Shown piece after piece: positions 7,441 to 12,804 of a DNA stretch of 12,804 nt; position 1 is the stretch's first letter, and every line of letters begins with the position of its first letter. Source of the stretch: Halomonas halophila. Lineage in GTDB: Bacteria > Pseudomonadota > Gammaproteobacteria > Pseudomonadales > Halomonadaceae. The stretch is taken from assembly GCA_002433675.1 (NCBI GenBank), contig DJIP01000324.1:227-13030 (forward strand), written 5' to 3'. The position numbers and the translations under genes are program-made. Under the pieces are notes generated by a model. The model saw only the letters and a list, made by a program, of their open reading frames with translations, was not told the DNA's origin and did not search any database.

Positions 7441-7467
7441 GGTGGCGTCGCAAATGCTGACGCCACC
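7441..7467 (+). other. 9-bp inverted repeat between rraA and the phosphodiesterase gene
   Basis: GGTGGCGTC (7441-7449) pairs exactly with GACGCCACC (7459-7467) over a 9-base loop. It lies 35 bp after the rraA stop codon. No T tract follows on the coding strand, so it is at best a weak terminator or attenuator of rraA transcripts. It could also be a processing or pausing hairpin if the two genes are cotranscribed. Confidence 0.4.
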
Positions 7468-7541
7468 ACTGCCTCACGGGGCGCCAGGCGCAAGGTTGCG
7501 TCCGCTCCTTCCGCCAACACCCAACGGCAGACGATAGAGTC

Positions 7542-9416
7542 ATGACGCTTGCCAGGGATGTCTACACCAGCCTGCACGACCACCTGCGTCCCCTGCTGGC
7601 TTACCATCTGCTGTTCACGCTGTTCGCCTCGGCCGCACTGCTGCCGGCCATGGGTTGGCTGCTGGCCGGCTGGCTTTCGCGGGTCGGCCGCCCCCTGGTC
7701 ACCTCCGTGGATGCAGTGGAACTGCTGCTGTCCCCGCTGGGCTTCAGCTGGATCCTCGCCTTTGCCGTCATCCTGCTGACGCTGCTCTATCTACAGCAGG
7801 CCGGCATGATGCTGGTGGCGGTGGAACGCCAGGGCTCCCATGCCCGCCAGGCCTTGATCGCCCTGTGGCAGAGCCTGCATCGTCTGCCCAGGCTGCTGGG
7901 CCTTGCCTGCCTGCAGGTGTCGATTCACCTGCTGGCCCTGACCCTTGTCGTCGCCTGCGCCAGCCTGGTCCACGACGCCCTGCTCGGACACCTGGATCCC
8001 TACTACGTGCGGCGTGTGCGACCACCGGCCTTCTGGCTCTACGCCTCGACCCTGCTTCCGCTGGTCGGACTCTGGGCGGCGCTGGCGGCTCGTCTCTACA
8101 TCCGCTGGTGGCTGGCGCTACCCTGCGTGGTGCTCGAGGGGCTCTCGCCGGTGGCGGCGATGCGCCGTAGCTACGAGTTGACCCGGCGTCGCCAGGGGGG
8201 GCTTGCGCGGGTCATCTTCTCGATGCTGGCGGTACTGCTGGTGCTGCCTTCGGCGGTATCGATCGCCTTCAGTGCCTGGGTCGCCCCGCTCTTGTCGACG
8301 CTTCCCGAGATCGGCGCGGTGGTTATCACAACCATGCTGCTGGTGGTCACCGCCGCGACCCTGCTGACGCTCAGCGTCGCCTTCGCGGTGATTGTGCTCA
8401 ATGCCCTGCTGGCGACCTGCCTCTACCTGCGCCGCGCCCATCGCCTGCCACGCCCCGACCCTCCGCCGGCGGACGCCCACCCCGGACGTCTGGCCTGGGC
8501 GGTGGAGGTCGGCATCCTGGTATTCGCCGTCTCCCAGGCGTGGCTGATGGTGGAGCGTCAGGAGCTCAATGACGAGGTCGAGGTGATCGCCCACCGGGGC
8601 AGCTCCGAGGTAGCGCCGGAAAACAGCCTGTCAGCCATCCGCCAGGCCCTGGAAGACGGCGCCGATCAGGTCGAGATCGATGTGCGCCTGAGTGCCGACG
8701 GCAGCGTAGTGCTGAGCCACGATGCCACGCTGCAGCGTCTTGCCGGTGACCCGCGGCGGGTCACCGAACTGAATTGGCAGGAGTTGGCAACGCTGGATGT
8801 CGGATCAGGCTTCAGTCACGCCTTCGCCGGCGAACGCCTGGCCAGGCTCGACCAGTCGCTGGCTGCGGTGCGTGGACGCGCCGACCTGATCATCGAGCTC
8901 AAGCCGAGCCGTGGCCAGGAACAGGCGCTGATCGAGGCGGTCGTGGCCGAGCTCGACGCCGAACGCCGCTGGCGCCTGCAGTGCCGAGACCAGGCTGACG
9001 ACCGCCTGGCGCGCATGATCTGTGGTGATCCGAGGCTATTCGAAACCACCTGGATGGCGTCCCTGTCGTACCGTCAGATCCACCTGATCGAGGCACAGGA
9101 GCCTCGCGCCAGAACCTTGCTGCTGGCAGAGTGGGCCCTGCCCGGCAGCCTGCCTCAGCGCCGCTTCGACGGCCTCGGCCTGCGCAACAGCCAGATCGAC
9201 GATGATCAACTGCGGCGCGCCCACCTCAACCAGACGCCCATCTACGCCTGGACGGTCAACGATCCCGGCCGCATGGCCAGACTTATCGACATGGGTGTGG
9301 ACGGCATCATCACCGACCGCCCCGAAAGACTCAGCGCGCTGCTGCGCGAGCGCCGCAGCATGAGTGACGCCGAGCTGCTGCTGACCAAGCTGCGCCACTG
9401 GCTGGCCGACGACTGA
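7542..9416 (+). CDS. Membrane-anchored glycerophosphodiester phosphodiesterase
   Basis: 624 residues. Hydrolyses glycerophosphodiesters (deacylated phospholipids) to sn-glycerol 3-phosphate and an alcohol, by family knowledge. The N-terminal ~340 residues are a multi-pass domain like the GPDPase membrane family (PF10110 type). Hydrophobic stretches lie near 20-45, 60-86, 115-143, 162-185, 221-250, 258-297 and 316-336, and a family-like amphipathic motif SPVAAMRRSYELTRR is at 202-216. The C-terminal GDPD barrel begins at ~347: H351-R352-G, E360-N361, E378-I-D380, H393-D394 and E452-L-K454 are the expected catalytic and metal residues, and WTVN and GVDGIITDRP close the domain. All key residues are present. 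The ATG at 7542 has only a poor ribosome site (GAG just upstream). It follows rraA by 136 bp and may share its transcript. Exact substrate and barrel location (cytoplasm or periplasm) are uncertain because the helix count is ambiguous. Confidence 0.9.
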   Translation: MTLARDVYTSLHDHLRPLLAYHLLFTLFASAALLPAMGWLLAGWLSRVGRPLVTSVDAVELLLSPLGFSWILAFAVILLTLLYLQQAGMMLVAVERQGSHARQALIALWQSLHRLPRLLGLACLQVSIHLLALTLVVACASLVHDALLGHLDPYYVRRVRPPAFWLYASTLLPLVGLWAALAARLYIRWWLALPCVVLEGLSPVAAMRRSYELTRRRQGGLARVIFSMLAVLLVLPSAVSIAFSAWVAPLLSTLPEIGAVVITTMLLVVTAATLLTLSVAFAVIVLNALLATCLYLRRAHRLPRPDPPPADAHPGRLAWAVEVGILVFAVSQAWLMVERQELNDEVEVIAHRGSSEVAPENSLSAIRQALEDGADQVEIDVRLSADGSVVLSHDATLQRLAGDPRRVTELNWQELATLDVGSGFSHAFAGERLARLDQSLAAVRGRADLIIELKPSRGQEQALIEAVVAELDAERRWRLQCRDQADDRLARMICGDPRLFETTWMASLSYRQIHLIEAQEPRARTLLLAEWALPGSLPQRRFDGLGLRNSQIDDDQLRRAHLNQTPIYAWTVNDPGRMARLIDMGVDGIITDRPERLSALLRERRSMSDAELLLTKLRHWLADD

Positions 9417-9424
9417 ACGAAGCA

Positions 9425-9454
9425 CCCCCGCCCCGGCAAGGCCGGAGGCGGGGG
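9425..9454. terminator. Hairpin between convergent phosphodiesterase and ggt genes
   Basis: CCCCCGCC (9425-9432) pairs with GGCGGGGG (9447-9454), continued by CCGGC (9433-9437) with GCCGG (9441-9445), an AAG loop and one bulged A at 9446: 13 base pairs in all. It lies 8 bp after the phosphodiesterase stop codon and 31 bp from the ggt stop on the opposite strand. No clear T run follows on the + strand; the - strand reads TGCTTCGTT. It is likely a shared terminator of the two convergent genes, with modest efficiency expected. Confidence 0.65.
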
Positions 9455-9485
9455 CGACGTCAGTCCAGGGAGCGAAGGACGAGTC

Positions 9486-11324
9486 TCAATCGCCCATCAC
9501 GACGCCTTCACGGCGGGGATCGGCGCCACCAAAGAAGCCGTCTTCGGTCACCTTCAGGGCCTGCAGACCGCTGGTCAACTCGCGGGTCTCGACCTCGTGA
9601 CCGAGTCCCCGCAGATCGCCCAGCGTGGCCTCGGGGAAGCGCCCCTGCTCCAGGTAGACGGTGCCACCGGTGGTGATCGCGTGGGGCAGATCGAGTGCCT
9701 GCTGGGCATCCAGGCCACGCTCAAGCATGGCGTCCAGCGTCTGGGCGGTGTAATGGATGATCGCGGCGCCTCCAGGTGACCCGAGGCTTGCCACCAGCTC
9801 ACCGCTCTCGCGCTCGAACACCAGCGTCGGGCTCATGCTCGAACGCGGCCGCTTGCCGGGCTGCACCCGGTTGGCGATCGGTGTGCCTTGCTCATCCGTC
9901 GGGGTGAAGGAAAAGTCGGTCAACTCATTGTTGAGCAGATAGCCGCCGTCAAGGTCACCGCCTCCATTGGCCATGATGCGCGAACCGAACGCCTGCTCGA
10001 TGCTCGAGGTCATGGCGACCGCCTGACCCCGGGGGTCGACGATGCTGATGTGGCTGGTGCCGTGCTCCGGCTGATCGGGTTGGGACGCGTAGGCGGTCTC
10101 CAGCGAGCCCGGGTTACCGGGGCGCGCTTCGCCGCTGCCCATACTCTGTTGCTTGATCAGCTCGGCACGCTTGGCCAGATAGTCAGGCGCCAGCAGCGTG
10201 TTCCAGTCGCCGCCAGGAGGTTCGACGAAGTCACTGTCACCGATGTAGCGGCCGCGATCGGCAAAGGCCAGGCGCGACGCCTCGAGAAACGGATGCAGCC
10301 AGTCCACCGTGGGCACACCCTCGTGGATAGCGGTCTCGATCTCCGGCAGGGCCTCCATCATGCCGAGTATCTGCATCACGGTCAGGTGTCCCGATGAAGG
10401 CGGCGGAAAGCCGCAGACCTCCCAGTCACGCCAGGGGGTACACAGCGGCTCACGCTCGAGCGCAGCGTAACCCGCCATGTCTTCGAGACTCAGGGTTCCG
10501 GGCAATTCCGGGTGATTCTGCACCCGGGACACCAGATCCTCGGCAAACTCTCCGGTGTGAAGCGCAGAGCTGCCCTCCTCGGCCACCTTGGTCAGAATCG
10601 CCGCCAGGGCGGGGTTGCGCAGGGTCGTTCCTGCCTTCAGCGGCTCGCCCTGGTCATCGAAGAAGTAGGCCCCGGCGATCTCGTCCTCGGCGAGACTAGG
10701 CGTCGACGCCAGGCTCTGATGCAGCCGCGGGCTGATTTCGAAACCTTCCGTGGCCAGGGTAATGGCCGGCGCAAACAGTGACTTCCACGGCAGCTCGCCG
10801 TATTCGTCGTGCGCCAACTCCAGCATCCTCAAGGTGCCGGGCACCCCCACCGAACGTCCGCTCTCGACTGCGGTCATGAAGTCGATCGGATCGCCGTCGG
10901 CATTCAGAAACAGGGACTCGTCGGCGCCCAACGGCGCCTTTTCGCGGCCATCGAAGGCGTGGACCTCTTCCCCGTCAAACAGCATCAGAAAGGAACCACC
11001 GCCAATGCCACTGGATTGCGGTTCGACCAGCGTCAACACCATCTGCACCGCGATGGCGGCATCGATGGCCGAACCCCCGGCCTTGATCACCTGATAGCCG
11101 GCGTCGGTGGCCAGCGGATTGGCCGCCGCCACCGCAAAGGACGCGGTCGCCCAGCCGGGCTTCTCCTGGTAGCCGGAACTCGATTCCGGCGAGATGTCCG
11201 GGCGGGCGTATTCGAATCCCTCCTGGGCAAGGGCCGATGTCGTCAGCAGGCCGGCCAGCAGTAGATTGCCACTGACGATGGAAGACGCCAGACGCGACAA
11301 CCGTGGCGAAGTACGCGATGTCAT
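9486..11324 (-). CDS. ggt: Gamma-glutamyltranspeptidase (exported, self-cleaving)
   Basis: 612-residue precursor of a periplasmic or secreted Ntn-hydrolase that transfers or hydrolyses gamma-glutamyl groups, typically from glutathione. Start at ATG 11324 is supported by a strong AAAGGAG site six bases upstream. An upstream ATG at 11420 would add 32 non-hydrophobic residues before the signal and is rejected. Residues 1-33 form a signal peptide with a likely cleavage after SALA. The autoprocessing site precedes T423 in HGTSHISIVD, giving a large subunit of ~390 residues and a small one of ~190, as in E. coli. Other family residues: R127 in DGREKAP, NNELTDFS at 465-472, SSMSP at 495-499 and the oxyanion glycines G518-G519. 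Two positions differ from E. coli: S441 replaces the second Thr of the dyad (T409) and E443 replaces N411. Substrate preference may therefore differ; relation to cephalosporin-acylase-like members is possible. Confidence 0.93.
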   Translation of the reverse strand: MTSRTSPRLSRLASSIVSGNLLLAGLLTTSALAQEGFEYARPDISPESSSGYQEKPGWATASFAVAAANPLATDAGYQVIKAGGSAIDAAIAVQMVLTLVEPQSSGIGGGSFLMLFDGEEVHAFDGREKAPLGADESLFLNADGDPIDFMTAVESGRSVGVPGTLRMLELAHDEYGELPWKSLFAPAITLATEGFEISPRLHQSLASTPSLAEDEIAGAYFFDDQGEPLKAGTTLRNPALAAILTKVAEEGSSALHTGEFAEDLVSRVQNHPELPGTLSLEDMAGYAALEREPLCTPWRDWEVCGFPPPSSGHLTVMQILGMMEALPEIETAIHEGVPTVDWLHPFLEASRLAFADRGRYIGDSDFVEPPGGDWNTLLAPDYLAKRAELIKQQSMGSGEARPGNPGSLETAYASQPDQPEHGTSHISIVDPRGQAVAMTSSIEQAFGSRIMANGGGDLDGGYLLNNELTDFSFTPTDEQGTPIANRVQPGKRPRSSMSPTLVFERESGELVASLGSPGGAAIIHYTAQTLDAMLERGLDAQQALDLPHAITTGGTVYLEQGRFPEATLGDLRGLGHEVETRELTSGLQALKVTEDGFFGGADPRREGVVMGD

Positions 11325-11337
11325 CACCGCTCCTTTT
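11325..11337 (-). promoter_or_regulatory. Strong ribosome binding site that sets the ggt start
   Basis: Read leftward, AAAGGAGCGGTG stands directly before the ATG at 11324. The AAGGAG core matches the 16S anti-Shine-Dalgarno well and has five to six bases of spacing. This chooses the start that begins with a normal signal peptide over the longer open frame. Further upstream TATGCT near 11377-11382 is a -10-like hexamer without a good -35. Confidence 0.8.
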
Positions 11338-11467
11338 GTGATGAGAAAGACGGGAGAGTCGTGATTACTTGATTCAGCATAGGCCCTAGGCGTCGAGACA
11401 GCACGCAGGCTCGGCGCCATGCTCGTGTTTGCCAGCCATCGTTAGCGCCGACGACCGGGGCTGTGAT

Positions 11468-12019
11468 TCATTGCCGGCGCTCGTAACGATCAAGCCGCCA
11501 GCGGCAGAACCACGAGACCAGTGCCAGCGCCAGCAACGCCACAGCGGTCACACCGAGCACCGACACCAACTGGTGATACCCCTCAGGGGTGCTTTCGGCT
11601 CTGGCCGCCATGCCCTTCTCGGCCAGGCGCACCACCCCGTATATCAACGCCATCAGCAGACCCAGCGGCAGCGCCGAGCCACAACGTGACAGGCCCCGGG
11701 TCAGCGCCCAGGGCGGCGTCGGCTCCTTGTTTCTGGACGCCTTTGCTGTAGCGGCCTTGCCCCGTGTGGCCTTCGGTGCCGGCCCGGATTCTGGCTTGGC
11801 CTGGGCCTTGCTCGGGGCCTTGTTCGCGGCCTTGGTCGGGGCATCACTGCGACTGCGGGCCCTGGGTCGTGGCTTCGTCTTTTGTGTTGCCGCGCCCGAT
11901 GGCTGACGTCCCCCTGGCAGCAGCCGCCCGAGAGTCCAGCGCCCCAGCGACCAGCAGGCCCAGCCCAGGCACACCCCGATGGACAACAGCACGCTGCCCA
12001 TGACCAACAGATACGCCAT
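11468..12019 (-). CDS. Hypothetical membrane protein with Lys/Ala/Pro-rich linker
   Basis: 183 residues, not recognised. An N-terminal hydrophobic helix (about 5-27) is followed by a low-complexity basic linker (about 37-92) full of K, R, A, P and S with TKAANK, SKAQAK and GKAATAK-like units. Two further hydrophobic helices lie at ~116-132 and ~151-172, and the tail CRWRLDRYERRQ is basic. By the positive-inside rule the linker and tail would lie in the cytoplasm with a short periplasmic loop between helices two and three. Composition of the linker recalls AlgP- or histone-H1-like tails, but that is likeness of composition only. Start chosen at ATG 12019 because AGGA sits seven bases upstream; an ATG at 12049 would add ten residues but has no ribosome site. 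It lies 143 bp upstream of ggt on the same strand. No function can be assigned. Confidence 0.7.
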   Translation of the reverse strand: MAYLLVMGSVLLSIGVCLGWACWSLGRWTLGRLLPGGRQPSGAATQKTKPRPRARSRSDAPTKAANKAPSKAQAKPESGPAPKATRGKAATAKASRNKEPTPPWALTRGLSRCGSALPLGLLMALIYGVVRLAEKGMAARAESTPEGYHQLVSVLGVTAVALLALALVSWFCRWRLDRYERRQ

Positions 12020-12122
12020 CACAAGATCCTGAAAAGAAAAGCTTCCCATGGTGCCAAGTTAGCGGGCGCTTGGGGAGCCCCTCGAGGCGATTGAGCGAGT
12101 TTCGTACACCCGCTGAACGCAA

Positions 12123-12149
12123 CGACGCCGCGGAAGGTCCGCGGCGTCG
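12123..12149 (-). terminator. Terminator-like hairpin after ppsA
   Basis: CGACGCCGCGGA (12123-12134) pairs perfectly with TCCGCGGCGTCG (12138-12149) around a 3-base loop, a 12-bp GC-rich stem. In the direction of ppsA transcription it starts 42 bp after the stop codon and is followed by TTGCGTT, a poor U tract. It is the best candidate for the end of the ppsA transcript and separates it from the small membrane-protein gene. Confidence 0.6.
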
Positions 12150-12191
12150 ACAGGCAGGCGATCGTGTCGCCGTCTCACAGCATGGTGACGG

Positions 12192-12804
12192 TCAGCCGAT
12201 GGTCTCGCCGGCCAGCATGAACCAGGTCTCCAGTACCGCGTCCGGGTTCAGCGACACCGAGTCGATGCCCTGCTCCATCAGCCACTTGGCCAGCTCCGGA
12301 TGGTCAGACGGCCCCTGGCCGCAGATCCCGACGTACTTGCCCTTGGCCTTGCAGGCCTGGATCGCCATGGCCAGCAGCTTCTTGACCGCCGGGTTCCGCT
12401 CGTCGAACAGATGCGCGACGATACCGGAGTCCCGATCGAGACCGAGGGTCAGCTGGGTCAGATCGTTGGAACCAATGGAGAAGCCGTCGAAGTACTCGAG
12501 GAACTCATCGGCCAGCAGGGCGTTGGCCGGCAGCTCGCACATCATGATGACCTTGAGCCCGTTGTCGCCGCGCTTGAGGCCATTGGCCGCCAGCAGGTCG
12601 ACCACTTCGCTGGCTTCTTCGGTGGTACGCACGAAGGGAATCATCAACTCGACGTTGTCGAGACCCATCTCGTCGCGTACCCGCTTCATCGCCCGACATT
12701 CAAGCTCGAAGCATGGCCGGAAATTCTCGGAGATGTAGCGCGACGCACCACGGAAACCGAGCATCGGGTTCTCTTCACCAGGCTCGTAGAGCTTGCCGCC
12801 GATC
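12192..12804 (-). CDS. ppsA: Phosphoenolpyruvate synthase, C-terminal part (5' end outside window)
   Basis: Cytoplasmic gluconeogenic enzyme that makes phosphoenolpyruvate from pyruvate and ATP. About 204 residues are present, the C-terminal quarter of a protein near 790 residues in E. coli; the frame is open through the right edge of the window. Characteristic PEP-utilising TIM-barrel motifs are visible in order: [56 protein letters not shown], and [15 protein letters not shown], whose Cys is the expected catalytic acid/base. It ends [20 protein letters not shown] with the stop at 12192-12194. The alignment with E. coli PpsA from memory has no gap or frameshift. Promoter, start and phosphohistidine domain are outside the window. 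Confidence 0.97.
   Translation of the reverse strand, partial: IGGKLYEPGEENPMLGFRGASRYISENFRPCFELECRAMKRVRDEMGLDNVELMIPFVRTTEEASEVVDLLAANGLKRGDNGLKVIMMCELPANALLADEFLEYFDGFSIGSNDLTQLTLGLDRDSGIVAHLFDERNPAVKKLLAMAIQACKAKGKYVGICGQGPSDHPELAKWLMEQGIDSVSLNPDAVLETWFMLAGETIG

Noticed and set aside
7055..7543. Leftward open frame opposite rraA
   Set aside because: Antisense shadow of a well-supported gene with no motif of its own.
11325..11420. Longer ggt start adding 32 residues
   Set aside because: The extension would bury the signal peptide, while the ATG at 11324 has a strong AAGGAG site.

Overview
The window is high-GC DNA from a gammaproteobacterium. The AcnB, PpsA and RraA homologues resemble Pseudomonas/Halomonas-type proteins. 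The very acidic secreted protein and overall gene content make a member of the Halomonadaceae or a related halophilic/marine lineage the best guess; this is recognition from memory, not a search. Both ends are cut inside housekeeping genes.

Layout: (1) 1-1066, + strand, the 3' part of acnB (aconitase B), closed by a strong hairpin terminator at 1128-1174. (2) 1248-6203, - strand, one very large gene for a 1651-residue secreted RTX protein. It carries three tandem modules of about 250 residues, a von Willebrand A domain with an inserted beta-rich segment, Ca-binding nonapeptide repeats and a type I secretion signal. No type I transporter genes lie in the window. (3) 6204-6919, about 716 bp with no convincing gene between the divergent RTX gene and rraA. 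It holds inverted repeats, weak promoter candidates and a possible operator. (4) 6920-7405, + strand, rraA, which carries an intact aldolase-type D-X20-R-D motif. (5) 7542-9416, + strand, a membrane-anchored glycerophosphodiester phosphodiesterase. (6) 9486-11324, - strand, an exported gamma-glutamyltranspeptidase. (7) 11468-12019, - strand, an unrecognised small membrane protein with a Lys/Ala/Pro-rich linker. (8) 12192-12804, - strand, the 3' end of ppsA (phosphoenolpyruvate synthase).

How it fits together: acnB and ppsA are central carbon genes (TCA/glyoxylate and gluconeogenesis). In Pseudomonas aeruginosa acnB, rraA and ppsA lie in the same chromosomal neighbourhood (from memory), so these three may be an ancestral frame into which the RTX, phosphodiesterase, transpeptidase and small membrane genes were placed. 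The phosphodiesterase and the transpeptidase could both recycle nutrients (glycerophosphodiesters, glutathione or gamma-glutamyl peptides), but nothing in the sequence couples them. Gene pairs converge at hairpins: acnB/RTX at about 1128-1223 and phosphodiesterase/ggt at 9425-9454.

I found no tRNA, rRNA, CRISPR array, transposase or recognisable defence system. The most unusual parts are the architecture of the RTX protein, the large structured non-coding interval in front of it, and active-site differences in the RraA and GGT homologues.
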